A stretch of 64,000 nucleotides of DNA from CAYLQA01 sp964385695 (GTDB lineage: Bacteria > Desulfobacterota > Desulfobulbia > Desulfobulbales > Desulfurivibrionaceae): the NCBI GenBank assembly GCA_964385695.1, contig CAYLQA010000011.1, positions 1-64,000 of the forward strand. The letters are read 5' to 3'. The translations under genes were made by a program, and so were the position numbers. Below, piece after piece: positions 42,868-52,602 of the stretch. Numbering within the stretch: position 1 is the first letter of the stretch; each line of letters starts with the position of its first letter. The notes beneath the pieces are model-generated. The model saw nothing but the letters and a program-made list of their open reading frames with translations, ran no database searches and was not told the origin of the DNA.

Positions 42868-43431
42868 TTAAAAGGCTGCTTGCGCTCCCTCCTCTTTCTG
42901 TTGCTCGGCTCCCTTGGCCGCGACAGCAGTTGTCAGCAGCCCTATGTCGAAATCTTGGAGCAGGGCATCGCCCTTGCTGGCCAGGATATGCTCGATATCG
43001 AGAATGATCAAGAATTTGTCATCCCCCTGCCGGCCCATGCCTTGAATGAAGTCGATATCCATATTGCTCCCCATTCTCGGCACCGGTTCGATTTCATCAT
43101 CCTGCAGGTCAACCACCTTCTGCACCGCATCGGTAAGCGCCCCCATGACCACGATGTTTTCATCCCCCCCGATCTCGGCGATGATTATGGAAGTGTTTTT
43201 AGTTCTGTCGAGCTGGTCCATGCCGAGTTTGTGGCCGAGATCCATCACCGGCACCACACTACCGCGCAGGTTGATGACCCCGCTGATGAATTCGGGCATT
43301 CCCGGGATCTTGGTCAGGGTCGCCACATCCAGCACCTCCCGCACCTTGGAGATGTTGATGGCAAAGTCTTCATCCCGCAGGCTGAAGGTCAGGTACTGGC
43401 CCGACTCGAGGTTTTCCTGGCTTATTTTCAT
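42868..43431 (-). CDS. cheW: CheW chemotaxis coupling protein
   Basis: 187 residues. CheW features include YLTFSLRDEDFAINISKVREVL, GVINLRGSVVPVMDL and a C-terminal FLIILDIEHIL. It links receptors to the CheA kinase. It has a longer C-terminal tail than E. coli CheW, rich in Ala and Gln. Two bases separate it from the receptor gene upstream, so this CheW probably serves that receptor. Confidence 0.93.
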   Translation of the reverse strand: MKISQENLESGQYLTFSLRDEDFAINISKVREVLDVATLTKIPGMPEFISGVINLRGSVVPVMDLGHKLGMDQLDRTKNTSIIIAEIGGDENIVVMGALTDAVQKVVDLQDDEIEPVPRMGSNMDIDFIQGMGRQGDDKFLIILDIEHILASKGDALLQDFDIGLLTTAVAAKGAEQQKEEGAQAAF

Positions 43432-43433
43432 GG

Positions 43434-45446
43434 TTAGACCTCCAGGGGGGAATATTTTTCGAAATCTGCATCCGTAGGCTCGTTCATCATAAGGGTGGCA
43501 CCCTGGCCCCTTTCCTGTTCGGCAGGAGGAGCTGGCAGAGTCTTCTGTTTTTGCCGGACAGCGGTAGCCCCGGCCCGGGAGGGGCTATGATGAGGGGCCA
43601 CGCCCTGGATATTGAAGAAGCTGGCGGTTTCCTTGAGCATGGCGCCCTGGCTGGCCAGCTCTTCGCTGGTGGAGGATGTCTCCTCGGAGGCCGAGGCGTT
43701 TTGTTGAATCACCTGGTCGAGTTGCTCGATGGCCTTAGTGTTCTGTTCAATCCCCTTGGCCTGTTCGCTGGCAGAGGCCTCTATCTCGGCGACCAGGTCG
43801 GCTGTCTTTTTGATCTCCGGCACGATGGCCTCGATAAGTGTTCCCGCCCGCTCGGCCACCTCGACGCTTGAGCCGGCCAGGTTGCCGATTTCCTTGGCCG
43901 CGTTCTGGCTTCTTTCGGCAAGCTTTCTGACCTCGGCGGCCACCACGGCAAAGCCCTTGCCGTGTTCCCCGGCCCTGGCCGCCTCGATGGCGGCATTGAG
44001 GGCGAGCATGTTGGTCTGGCGGGATATCTCCTCGATGATCAGGATGTTTTCTGCGATATTACGCATGGCGGTTACCGTTTCCGCCACTGCACCTCCACCT
44101 TCCTGGGCATCGATGGCGACCTTGTTGGCGATCGCGGCGGTTTCCCTGGAATTTTCCGCCGTATGGGCCACGGTGCTGTTCATCTCCTCCATGGAGCTTG
44201 AAACCTGTTCCACCGAGGCTGCCGCCTCGCTGGCTCCCTGGCTGAGTTGGACCGCGGAGGCGCTTATCTGCTCACTGCCGGTTGCCACCTGGTCAGCGGC
44301 GTCCTGACTGCTCACGGCAAAGTTGGTGAGGTTTTCGATCATGGCGTTGAGGTTGTTCTTGATGGTGTTGAAGTCTCCTTGGTATTCCGCCGTAATCTTG
44401 TCGGGAATATTGCCCTGGCTGATCCTCTCCACATAGTCGGCGGCGATGTTGAGCGGATCGATGATTGCCGTGAGCATATCATTCACCCCTCTGACCAGTG
44501 GGGCATAGACGGCATCAAAGCCCTCATCGCGGCAACGTTTGTCCAGGTGACCGCTGGTCGCGGCCTCAACCAGTTCGACAATCTCATTTTTCAACCGGTC
44601 CACCTGGACCCGGTCGATGATCACCTCCATGCCGCCATAGGGGGTGCCGTCCTCATCAAAGAGGGCCGAGCACACCGCCTGGATCGGCAGCTCGTTGCCG
44701 TCCCGGGTCTTGGCCACCGTTTCACCGGCCACCACCTCACCGCTCTGCATGCATTTTTTGATGGTGCAGTCGGCCGTGCCGCAGAGGGGGCTGCGGGCGA
44801 ACTGGGCGCAGCTCATCCTGCCTACCACCTCCTCGCGCCGGTAGCCCATGGCGTTTAAGGCGGCATCGTTGATGGATGTGATCAAGAGGTCCTTGTCCGT
44901 GACGAACATGGGGGCGCCGATGGATTTGAGGATATTGTCCGCTTCCCACTTGGCCCTGACCGCTGCAGTGCGGTCGATGATGACCTCCATGCCGCCGCAG
45001 GGCTCGCCGTTCTCGTCAAAGATGGCCGAGCAGGCGGCCTGGACCGGTATCTTGCTGCCATCCCTGGTAGTGGCCACCGTCTCGCCGTGGATGGTTTTCC
45101 TCTCCCGCATGCAGTTTCTGATGGTACAGTCGCTGGTGCCGCAGAGGGGGGTCTTGCACAGCTCGGCGCAGGTCATTTTGCCGACCACCTCCTCCCTGCT
45201 GTAACCCATGGCGGCCAGGGCTGGCTCGTTGATCCAAGTGATGGTCAACTCCCGGTCGGTGACGAACATGGGAGCGGCGATGGCGGCCATCACCTGTTCC
45301 TGCTGTTTTTTTTCCTCTGCCATGCGCTGGTTTTCCTGCTCATAGCGCTCTTTCTCGGAGTTGACGCTCTGGAGTTTCCTCTCCAGCTCGGCATTCTGCA
45401 GGGCCAACTCTTCCCGTACCTTGCCGCTGTTAAAAAAACTGATCAT
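43434..45446 (-). CDS. Cytoplasmic chemoreceptor with tandem Cys-rich PAS domains
   Basis: 670 residues, no membrane segment. An N-terminal coiled coil (1-50) precedes two PAS domains (about 50-165 and 165-285). Each PAS has a matching cysteine cluster: MTCAELCKTPLCGTSDC in the first and MSCAQFARSPLCGTADC in the second, each then followed by a TIxxCM segment. These spacings could hold an iron-sulfur cluster or thiol switch. The methyl-accepting domain occupies about 370-620 with the hairpin tip (ILIIEEISRQTNMLALNAAIEAA). It would report cytosolic redox or metal state to CheA through the CheW next to it. Confidence 0.9.
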   Translation of the reverse strand: MISFFNSGKVREELALQNAELERKLQSVNSEKERYEQENQRMAEEKKQQEQVMAAIAAPMFVTDRELTITWINEPALAAMGYSREEVVGKMTCAELCKTPLCGTSDCTIRNCMRERKTIHGETVATTRDGSKIPVQAACSAIFDENGEPCGGMEVIIDRTAAVRAKWEADNILKSIGAPMFVTDKDLLITSINDAALNAMGYRREEVVGRMSCAQFARSPLCGTADCTIKKCMQSGEVVAGETVAKTRDGNELPIQAVCSALFDEDGTPYGGMEVIIDRVQVDRLKNEIVELVEAATSGHLDKRCRDEGFDAVYAPLVRGVNDMLTAIIDPLNIAADYVERISQGNIPDKITAEYQGDFNTIKNNLNAMIENLTNFAVSSQDAADQVATGSEQISASAVQLSQGASEAAASVEQVSSSMEEMNSTVAHTAENSRETAAIANKVAIDAQEGGGAVAETVTAMRNIAENILIIEEISRQTNMLALNAAIEAARAGEHGKGFAVVAAEVRKLAERSQNAAKEIGNLAGSSVEVAERAGTLIEAIVPEIKKTADLVAEIEASASEQAKGIEQNTKAIEQLDQVIQQNASASEETSSTSEELASQGAMLKETASFFNIQGVAPHHSPSRAGATAVRQKQKTLPAPPAEQERGQGATLMMNEPTDADFEKYSPLEV

Positions 45447-45844
45447 GGCTCGTCCTCCTGCAATTGGTTGTTGTGGCTGTAATGGTTTTGTCCCGCCTGA
45501 AAATACTTCTGGCCCGCAGGCCTGTTTTTATCTTGGAGTCCTCCTGTCGTGCGGGCCACCCCTATAAGGTCGCCCTCACTTGGCAGGCTGGCCCTTCGCT
45601 CTTTCCCGTTCCTGTTTACCCGGGCAAGCCGGTTTTTATAGCAGCCCCAATGGTGTTCCTCTAATCGCTGATATAGGGCAGGGGTCTCGGCCCAACGTTC
45701 CGCCAATCGAAATTTTTCCGCCAGGTCGTAGTCATGGCGGAATTTCTTGAAGGGGCAATCCCCATTCTCAATCCCGAAGGGGCAGCGGATGAGCAGGCCA
45801 AATATATCAACCGTGTCGGAGAGGTCATTTATTGCTAAATGCAT
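45443..45844 (-). CDS. Small hypothetical protein in the chemoreceptor operon
   Basis: 133 residues. ATG at 45844 with a strong RBS (AGGAAGGAGCCC); the stop overlaps the receptor start (ATGA). The first 70 residues look conserved: RCPFGIENGDCPFKKFRHDY and ALYQRLEEHHWGCYKNR contain three cysteines. The rest is Asn/Gln-rich and less convincing. I do not recognise a family. Translational coupling suggests that it works with the receptor. Confidence 0.7.
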   Translation of the reverse strand: MHLAINDLSDTVDIFGLLIRCPFGIENGDCPFKKFRHDYDLAEKFRLAERWAETPALYQRLEEHHWGCYKNRLARVNRNGKERRASLPSEGDLIGVARTTGGLQDKNRPAGQKYFQAGQNHYSHNNQLQEDEP

Positions 45845-46006
45845 GGGCTCCTTCCTGGGATTAGGGGGGCTGACCGTTACCGCGGAGGGGCGTAGCGTCT
45901 GTAAAAATGATGAGAGAAAATAAGACTACGTATTCTGAGTGTGGGGCAAAGATCAGGGAGAAGGCAAGTCGCTGTTTGTTGGGAAAATAGGGATAAGGTA
46001 TCCCTG

Positions 46007-47746
46007 TTAGGGAAGGGAAAGCAGAGTCTTTTTAAGACCTTGCGTCTTGTTTTTTATCCCTAGTTTTTTTCGGATATTTCCCCGATGGGTGTCGACGGTC
46101 CAGGTGGAGATTCCCAGCATCTTCGCGATTTCCTTGCTGGTCTTCGCCTGCTTGATCAGATTGGCCACCGTGGTTTCGGTTGGGGTCAGTTTGGCAAGTT
46201 TGCCCGACCTTCCTTTTCTCTTAGACGAGGCAAGTTCAGGGATGGTTGACTCGATGAGCTGCACCAGGTTCCGTTGATCTTCGCGCAGCCTGCTTTTTTT
46301 GAGCCTTTCCAGATAGGGGGTCAGTCTCGAGGTGATATTCTGCTGCATCTGCTCTACAAACTCATCCCGCTCCTCATCCCGTTTTTTTAACAGAATCTTG
46401 AGGGCGATATTGCTCTCCGCAAGCTCCTCGCTTTTACTGCGTAATTCCAGCTCGTTTTGCCGCAGCAATTTTGCGGTCTTCTCGTGCATGGTGATCTCAG
46501 TGCGCATATTTTCCATTGCCACCATCAACTCGGCGGTGCGCAGGCGAACCTCCCGCCCCAGATTGTCGTGTGCATCTTGGAGCATCTTTTCGGTCCGGTT
46601 CCGGTCGGTGACATCGGTGATAATGGTGATAAGACCTTCCAGATTCCCCTGACTGTCACGCTTGTAGTTCCAGTCCACCTCCACCTCGATGATCCTGCCG
46701 TCTTTTCTCCGGTTCTTGGTAAAAAAAGGCTGCGGCTGCGGCTGGTTTCGGACCAGGGTCTGTAAATATTTCTGTAACCCCTTTCTGTCGGCCTCCGTGG
46801 CTTGCTGGTCCCAGATATGCATCCCCAGAAGTTCGCCCTGGTTATAGCCCTGGAGTTTTTCAAGGGCCGGGTTGCAGAAGGTGATTCTGCCGCGCAGGTC
46901 GCACTCCTCAACCCCGTGGGGGGCCAGTTCCACCAGGGAACGGAAGCGTTCCTCACTGTTACGCAGGGACATCTCCGATATTTTGTAATTCGTGAAATCA
47001 CGGACCGTCACGGCAACCCCTTCTATCTCCCCGTCACTTTTGGTGTCGGGGGCATAGGCAACACTGAGAAAACGTCTGCCTGCCTCCCTGTCGAACCAGG
47101 CACCATAGCTGACCTGCTCCCCGGCAAGGGCCCGGTCAAGGTAATCTTTGACAAGGCCATGAAAGGCCTCCTCGCCCAGAAGATCCGCAACGCTCCGGCC
47201 GACAATCTCCTCCTCTTTCTTGGCAAAGGCCTTGCAATAGGCCTCGTTCACGCACTGGTATATATAATTGCGATCCACAAAGGACATTAGATCCTGGCTG
47301 GCAGAAAAAATGTGCCTGTAGTAGCGCAGCTTTCTCTCCTCTGCCTTTATTACCTCCGTTGTCTCGACCACGATCACGCCGACCCCTTCGATGTCGCCAT
47401 CAAGGTTGAAGACCGGGAACTGGGAGTAACGCCAGTGCCGTTTGGCACCGGGCTGGCTGATGGTCGTCTCGCTGCAGACCTCGCTGGTGGGGTCTGCTCG
47501 CAAGGTGCTGAGTACCTGGCGCAGGCTTTTTTCTATGGCCAGGGCGGGATCGGCAGGCAGGATTTCGCTAGGCCGCTTACCGATATGCTCGGCTATGGTA
47601 CGGCCATTGATATTGGCCAGGGTCTCGTTGACCTTGAGATAACGGCAGTCCCGATCAAACAGGGCGAGGCCTGCAGGGGCAGAGACAAAAAATGAATCAA
47701 GGCAGGCATGAAATTCGCCGCCCCATTCTTCGGGGCGATTGTTCAT
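46007..47746 (-). CDS. PAS-domain sensor with LuxR-type DNA-binding domain
   Basis: 579 residues. Three PAS domains are visible (about 10-125, 140-260 and 270-385; e.g. FDRDCRYLKVNETLANING). A long coiled coil (390-490) leads to a C-terminal LuxR helix-turn-helix: LTPTETTVANLIKQAKTSKEIA and GISTWTVDTHRGNIRKKL. It is a one-component sensor and transcription regulator with no kinase or receiver domain. Targets unknown. The PAS ligands cannot be read from the sequence. Confidence 0.9.
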   Translation of the reverse strand: MNNRPEEWGGEFHACLDSFFVSAPAGLALFDRDCRYLKVNETLANINGRTIAEHIGKRPSEILPADPALAIEKSLRQVLSTLRADPTSEVCSETTISQPGAKRHWRYSQFPVFNLDGDIEGVGVIVVETTEVIKAEERKLRYYRHIFSASQDLMSFVDRNYIYQCVNEAYCKAFAKKEEEIVGRSVADLLGEEAFHGLVKDYLDRALAGEQVSYGAWFDREAGRRFLSVAYAPDTKSDGEIEGVAVTVRDFTNYKISEMSLRNSEERFRSLVELAPHGVEECDLRGRITFCNPALEKLQGYNQGELLGMHIWDQQATEADRKGLQKYLQTLVRNQPQPQPFFTKNRRKDGRIIEVEVDWNYKRDSQGNLEGLITIITDVTDRNRTEKMLQDAHDNLGREVRLRTAELMVAMENMRTEITMHEKTAKLLRQNELELRSKSEELAESNIALKILLKKRDEERDEFVEQMQQNITSRLTPYLERLKKSRLREDQRNLVQLIESTIPELASSKRKGRSGKLAKLTPTETTVANLIKQAKTSKEIAKMLGISTWTVDTHRGNIRKKLGIKNKTQGLKKTLLSLP

Positions 47747-47965
47747 TTAGGCAACCCGTTGCGGCTGTGGTAATCATACATGGCTTCCGCTCCCTTCCAT
47801 TGTGTAGCACTCGGTCATTTTTTTGTGCGCGGGCTTCTGCTGGCGACAAAAGAACGTAGTTTGACCGTATTTTAATCGTATTTTGTAAGTATATGGAAAT
47901 TTTGTGCATGGCGTCAAAAAAAAAGAGTGGTGGGTGACGTGTCGTATTTGTTGGGAAGGGGGGGA

Positions 47966-47995
47966 GCCGGAAGAACCCGGGTGGGTCCTCCCGGC
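47966..47995 (-). terminator. Hairpin downstream of the cytochrome c3 gene
   Basis: On the minus strand a 13-bp stem with two G-U pairs and loop ACCC (GCCGGGAGGACCC with GGGTTCTTCCGGC). It starts 18 bases past the cytochrome stop. No U-run follows, so it may stabilise the mRNA end rather than terminate strongly. Confidence 0.5.
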
Positions 47996-48013
47996 AAGAG
48001 GGCTGACGAGGGG

Positions 48014-48463
48014 TTAGCAACCCTCAGTGGCCTTGCCGACCTTTTTTGTCTTGCTCTTGATGTGGCAGGCAGTGCATTTGCTCGGGCCCTTCTTGCCCTC
48101 AACTCCCTTCTTGTGACAATCCTTACAGCGTGCATGGAAGACATTCTTTGCCTTCTGCAGTTTTTTAACCGGGAATTCCTTATTGTGGCAGGACATACAT
48201 TTGAGTTCATCCGCCTTGTCGACAGCGGCAATATCTTCTGCCGTGCGGGGTTGGTGTTTGGCATCGTGATGGCAGGAACCGCAACTGAGGCCCAAGGCGT
48301 TATGGGTGGCATGGTTGAACCTTGCCGGTTTTTTCCCCTGGATGGTGATCTCTTCGGTCGGGGCGCTCAGTTGGCCAGCCATCGCCTCTGTCTCGATGTG
48401 GCTTCCAAATCCAAGTGTGAGAGCCATAGCCAGGGGTGCGGCTGTGAGTAATGTCTTTTTCAT
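48014..48463 (-). CDS. Tetraheme cytochrome c3 (class III)
   Basis: 149 residues. Signal peptide to about residue 28. Four c-type heme motifs: CGSCH, CMSCH, CKDCH and CTACH, with paired histidines (FNHATHNAL, HHDAKH) to give bis-His ligation. Class III cytochromes carry electrons in the periplasm of sulfate reducers between hydrogenases or formate dehydrogenases and membrane complexes. ATG at 48463 with AAGGAGGAAGAAAG upstream. It is expressed alone, as seen for this abundant carrier in other genomes. Confidence 0.93.
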   Translation of the reverse strand: MKKTLLTAAPLAMALTLGFGSHIETEAMAGQLSAPTEEITIQGKKPARFNHATHNALGLSCGSCHHDAKHQPRTAEDIAAVDKADELKCMSCHNKEFPVKKLQKAKNVFHARCKDCHKKGVEGKKGPSKCTACHIKSKTKKVGKATEGC

Positions 48464-48654
48464 CTTTCTTCCTCCTTAATATGAGTGAATCAAGTCCTTG
48501 CGAAATGCTCTTTGCTTTTGTACCCATACTACGGGTGGATTATTTTCCCCACCAGCGGACATGGGGGGATGTCTGGGGATATGACGTACCCGACATGGAC
48601 GACATCGACATGCTAATTGTTTGAAATAAAAGAATAAAATAGTGAGGTGGGAAG

Positions 48655-49020
48655 GTGGCCGAAGATATGGATGCCCTTGCTGATTTTAAGAAAAAACTAC
48701 ACGATTTTGCCTCGGAGCGGGACTGGCAGCAGTTTCATTCCCCCAAAAACCTGAGCATGGCCCTGGTGGCCGAGGCAGGTGAGTTGGTGGAACATTTCCA
48801 ATGGCTCAGCCAGGAGCAGAGCCTGAACTTGAGCCCGGAGACCTTGGCAGAGGTGGAGTTGGAGATGGCCGATATCTTTATCTATCTTGTCCGCCTGGCG
48901 GACCGACTTGATGTTGACTTGCTCAAGGCAACGGAAAAAAAGATACGCATCAATGCGGAAAAATATCCGGTGGGCAAGGTAAGGGGCAGCGCGAAAAAAT
49001 ATGATCAATACGGCGAGTGA
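48655..49020 (+). CDS. MazG-like nucleotide pyrophosphohydrolase
   Basis: 121 residues, GTG start at 48655 behind GAGGTGGGAAG. The all-alpha NTP-PPase motif pair is present: LVAEAGELVEHFQW (EAGE) and ELEMADIFIYLVRLAD (ExxD). It should hydrolyse an NTP or dNTP, releasing pyrophosphate, as RS21-C6/MazG-type house-cleaning enzymes do. Confidence 0.88.
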   Translation: MAEDMDALADFKKKLHDFASERDWQQFHSPKNLSMALVAEAGELVEHFQWLSQEQSLNLSPETLAEVELEMADIFIYLVRLADRLDVDLLKATEKKIRINAEKYPVGKVRGSAKKYDQYGE

Positions 49021-49058
49021 AGCTGAGGTTCTAGGCCTGAAGCACTGTCAGTCAATTT

Positions 49059-49556
49059 TTACTCCGTAGCAATGTCGCTGGCGGCCAGCAGGTGCTCAAT
49101 GAGGGCACGGGTGTTGTCGCTCTCTTTGCTTTTGCCGATCAGGCTCCAGGACATGTCGTTTTCAAGGCGGTAGGAGCCGACAAACTCATGCGGCGCTTGG
49201 CCGCGCCAATCTTCGGGCGAAAGCATGGAGAAGTATTGGCTCTTGTCCGGTTTTTGGTAGAGATGATAGACCATGCCCGGTTTGCGTTGGAAATTGCATT
49301 GGGCATGGTTGAGATCCTGATCCCGTTTGGCCTCGTCCAGCACGGCCTTGGCCTCACTTTGCAGGGCGCGGATCTGGTCGGCGATGACCTTGAGCTTTGA
49401 GCTCACCCGCACGTTAAGCATTTTATCAGCATCAGCAATCTCCTTGGCCAGGTTGACCAACTCAATGGCCGGAGCTAAACGGCTCACCGGATACGGCGCA
49501 CTGCGCTCATCCCCTTCATGGGTCGGCCCGTGATATTTTTTGCTTTCGTCATTCAT
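49059..49556 (-). CDS. DUF2452 protein
   Basis: 165 residues. Conserved-looking stretches: PYPVSRLAPAIELVNLAKEI near the N-terminus, KPGMVYHLYQKPDKSQYFSM in the middle and EFVGSYRLENDMSWSLI near the end. Soluble, helical; function unknown. ATG at 49556. Confidence 0.8.
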   Translation of the reverse strand: MNDESKKYHGPTHEGDERSAPYPVSRLAPAIELVNLAKEIADADKMLNVRVSSKLKVIADQIRALQSEAKAVLDEAKRDQDLNHAQCNFQRKPGMVYHLYQKPDKSQYFSMLSPEDWRGQAPHEFVGSYRLENDMSWSLIGKSKESDNTRALIEHLLAASDIATE

Positions 49557-49736
49557 GGGTAAAAACTAATAGACACGGATAAGTTGCAAAAGTCATTAGG
49601 GTGGTGCATGTGCTGTAGTTTTGTGCAGGTAAGCGCCGACTCCGAGCTCAGCTGAACGCTATAGCAGCAGACACCGCTTCACTGTTATGCGGTTAGCTGA
49701 GATCGCGCAAAGATGCAGTGCATGCAATACCCGACT

Positions 49737-51203
49737 CTACCCAGCGAGCATGACGAGCAAATCCTCAAACGGAATCGTCAAACTGTTGATCACCAGGGTG
49801 CCTTCCTGAAAGCGCAGCTTGACCTTGAAGCGATCCTTTTCATGGGCAATGTAACCTTGCTGTAACAACCCTTGCAGCTGGGTGCGGCTGGCGCGGCTGG
49901 CCTGCTTGTCCAACTCGCGCTCGGAAAGGAATTGTCCGCTTTGCGCCATGCGCTTACGCAACTGATCAAGGGTCATGCTTTTCATGAGTTTGGCAAGCAG
50001 GTGTTCTGAAATGTCTGCGTCCGCCTCGATTTTAAGGGCGGTTACCATGAGTATGGGGTTGCTCATGGCCGCACTGTTGCTGCCGTCAAAGCTGAACAGG
50101 GCGCGGCCTTGGAAATCCCCGTGCCGGGTATTGATGGAAAGTTTTTTCAGGTCAATGGCAGGTGATTTTTTTAAGAGGTTTGGCAGCAGCTGGCTGAGAT
50201 CTGCAAAGAGCAATGGGTCCGGCGCACCTTGGCTGATCATCATCTGTTGCTGGATAACCTGCGCTTTTTCTTGGAGCTGGACCAGGGTCGGCGCATCCAG
50301 GTTGCGAAACTCCAACTCATAGAGGAAGGGGCCATGTTTGAGGTTGTTGATCAGAACATGGTTTACCTTGATTTTCTGGAATGAGTCGAGCAGTTGGCCG
50401 CGTTCCTTAGTATCGCTTGAGATGGAAAGGCCGGAAAGCTGAAAGTGTTGCTCATCTTCGCTGCGGCCGTCGTTAAAGACTATCTTGTCCAGGCTGACAT
50501 TGGCAGTGCCCACCCCAAGACCGTTGGCTCCCGGCCTGGTGTTCATGGTCATGTTGGTTGTGCCAAGGTGCAGTTCCCCGCTCTGGGCGACAAGGTCGAG
50601 GCCGGGGATGACTGTTTTGCCTTTTGCGCCCTTAAGATCCGCACTGAGGCTGGTGTTGCCGGTTAATCCCTTCCAGTTCACACTGAATCCGCTCTTGGCG
50701 GTTTTTTGCCAGGCCGGCATGGAGTAGGTGGAGTCGGAGGTGCCGTCCAGGTTGATAAAGGTGTGGCTGGTCAGGGTGAGTTTTTTGATTATATCGAGCA
50801 GCTCCGGGTCCTTGGGAAGGACGTCAGTGGGGATGGAGGTGTTTGTTTCGATAAAGGCCAAGATCGGCTTGAGCTGGTAAGAGCCCGTTGGCAGCTTTTG
50901 TAAAGGAATGGGGCCGTGCCAGATGGTGTGGCTCATGCTCAGGCGAAAGGAGATAGGTGTTTCGGGTTGGGCCTTGTTCATTCCTTTGGGCAGGCTCAAT
51001 TCCAGGTTGCTCACTGCCGTTGAGGTGAAAAGTCTGCGCTTGTAGACCGGGGTGGAGATTTTAATAAAGGGGGACTCCGGGATATCGAGCATGAACTCCT
51101 GGTAGCGCGCCTCGGTTTTGATTCCCATCAAAAATGCGCCGCCAGCCAGGCCGGCCGCGGTCAGGATTGCCACGGTCAGTAGAAGTGTAAACAGTTTTTT
51201 CAT
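49737..51203 (-). CDS. YdgA-like (DUF945) exported protein
   Basis: 488 residues. An N-terminal signal anchor (5-27) is followed by a long beta-rich periplasmic part. Recognisable DUF945 features are the start GIKTEARYQEFM, repeated LEL/LKLS strands and the C-terminal VKLRFQEGTLVINSLTIP. The E. coli relative YdgA is an inner-membrane-associated protein of uncertain function. No partner genes adjacent. Confidence 0.8.
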   Translation of the reverse strand: MKKLFTLLLTVAILTAAGLAGGAFLMGIKTEARYQEFMLDIPESPFIKISTPVYKRRLFTSTAVSNLELSLPKGMNKAQPETPISFRLSMSHTIWHGPIPLQKLPTGSYQLKPILAFIETNTSIPTDVLPKDPELLDIIKKLTLTSHTFINLDGTSDSTYSMPAWQKTAKSGFSVNWKGLTGNTSLSADLKGAKGKTVIPGLDLVAQSGELHLGTTNMTMNTRPGANGLGVGTANVSLDKIVFNDGRSEDEQHFQLSGLSISSDTKERGQLLDSFQKIKVNHVLINNLKHGPFLYELEFRNLDAPTLVQLQEKAQVIQQQMMISQGAPDPLLFADLSQLLPNLLKKSPAIDLKKLSINTRHGDFQGRALFSFDGSNSAAMSNPILMVTALKIEADADISEHLLAKLMKSMTLDQLRKRMAQSGQFLSERELDKQASRASRTQLQGLLQQGYIAHEKDRFKVKLRFQEGTLVINSLTIPFEDLLVMLAG

Positions 51204-51360
51204 GGTGTGTTGCCCCTCCCCGGTCGGCTGCCGAACTTGTAAGTGGATGATATCCGTTTCAGTGTATACCTGCGCCTGTTTGGATTCAACTCTTTCTCAG
51301 GCTGGAGGGCAAGAATAGCGGCCGGGCGGGGGAAGGACCGGCAAAAGGCGGGACTTGTTT

Positions 51361-52596
51361 TCAGGCTTTACGGTTGCGCTTATTTTCATACATCATGCTG
51401 TCCGCCTCTTTGAGCAACTCATCGATGGTAGCCGGAGCTGCGGGATCGAAAAGCGCAGTCCCGTGGCTGAAGGAGAGATGGTAAGGGAAACGGCGCGCGG
51501 CATTCATATGTTTGAGCAGGCTCTCCAGCCTTTCTATGGCCAGCTGTTGCCCTTGCCGGTTGGCCACATCGGTTTGCAGCACCACGAATTCGTCACCGCC
51601 GATCCGCGCCAACACGTCGGATTCCCGGAAGGTGGATTCGAGAGCCACGGCAAAATTGACGATTGCATCATCGCCCATGTCGTGCCCATGGATATCGTTT
51701 ATTTTCTTGAGATCATCGAGGTCGATATAGATCAGCAACTGTTTTTTATTACTGCGCTTAGCCAGTCCAAGTTGTTGTTCCGTCACCGCGAAAAAACCGC
51801 GCCGGTTCATCAGCTCTGTGAGATCGTCGGTGGTGGCGAGTTTCTTTAGCTCAAGCGCCAGTTTTTTTTGCTCTGTCACATCCCGAAAGCTCCAGACCCG
51901 GCCCTTGATTTCTTCATCGATCATGAGCGGTTTTGAGTAGCGCTCAAAAAAACGGCCGTCCTTAAACTCAAGGGTGTCAAAGCTGTCCTGATCCTTTTGG
52001 GCATACAGTAAATTAATCCTGTATAGAAATTTATCCGGTTCCTTGAGTTGGTCGAGTACATGCTCCAGAGCCTTGGCCTCATCATAGGGAACCATGGTTT
52101 CGGCCGGGATGCTCCACAACCGAGTGAATTTTTCGTTGAAGGCCATGGTCTTTCCTTTGGGGTCGGCAACCAGGATACCGTCCGCCGTGGCCTCAAGGAT
52201 GGAGCGCAAAAGCGCATTGCTTTTAGCAAGTTCTTCTTCCAGCTTTTCCTTCTTTGTGGAGTGGTGCAGGGTTTTGACAACTGCGAAGACATCCCCCTCT
52301 TTATCTGTCAGCGGGATAGCCATACGTGCCTGGTTGGTTATGCAGTGTCCGCTCTGACCGGGGGTGGGGCTCTGGATAGCTTTTTTTTCCTTAAAAACCT
52401 GTGGTGCCAGGCAGCTTGGGCAGGGCTGGCCGTGGCTGCTCAAGGCCTCGAAACAATAGCGGCCTATGCAGTTGCCGTTTTTGTCCGATGATTTTTCATT
52501 TTGATAGAGGATGCGGAAGTCTTTGTCTACAACATGTACAGCGTCTTTGAGACTGTCTAGAATGTGCTTGTTGTTAATCGCGGGCATTTTTTTCAT
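51361..52596 (-). CDS. PAS-PAS-GGDEF diguanylate cyclase
   Basis: 411 residues, soluble. A first PAS (about 8-115) contains a cysteine group, CIGRYCFEALSSHGQPCPSC, similar in kind to the chemoreceptor PAS domains. A second PAS (about 125-240) precedes the GGDEF domain, active site GGDEF with inhibitory RESD five residues before. It should make c-di-GMP in response to a cytosolic redox or metal cue. The start is only six bases beyond the restored stop of the PilZ-like gene, so the two were probably an operon. Confidence 0.9.
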   Translation of the reverse strand: MKKMPAINNKHILDSLKDAVHVVDKDFRILYQNEKSSDKNGNCIGRYCFEALSSHGQPCPSCLAPQVFKEKKAIQSPTPGQSGHCITNQARMAIPLTDKEGDVFAVVKTLHHSTKKEKLEEELAKSNALLRSILEATADGILVADPKGKTMAFNEKFTRLWSIPAETMVPYDEAKALEHVLDQLKEPDKFLYRINLLYAQKDQDSFDTLEFKDGRFFERYSKPLMIDEEIKGRVWSFRDVTEQKKLALELKKLATTDDLTELMNRRGFFAVTEQQLGLAKRSNKKQLLIYIDLDDLKKINDIHGHDMGDDAIVNFAVALESTFRESDVLARIGGDEFVVLQTDVANRQGQQLAIERLESLLKHMNAARRFPYHLSFSHGTALFDPAAPATIDELLKEADSMMYENKRNRKA

Positions 52597-52602
52597 TGGC
52601 TA

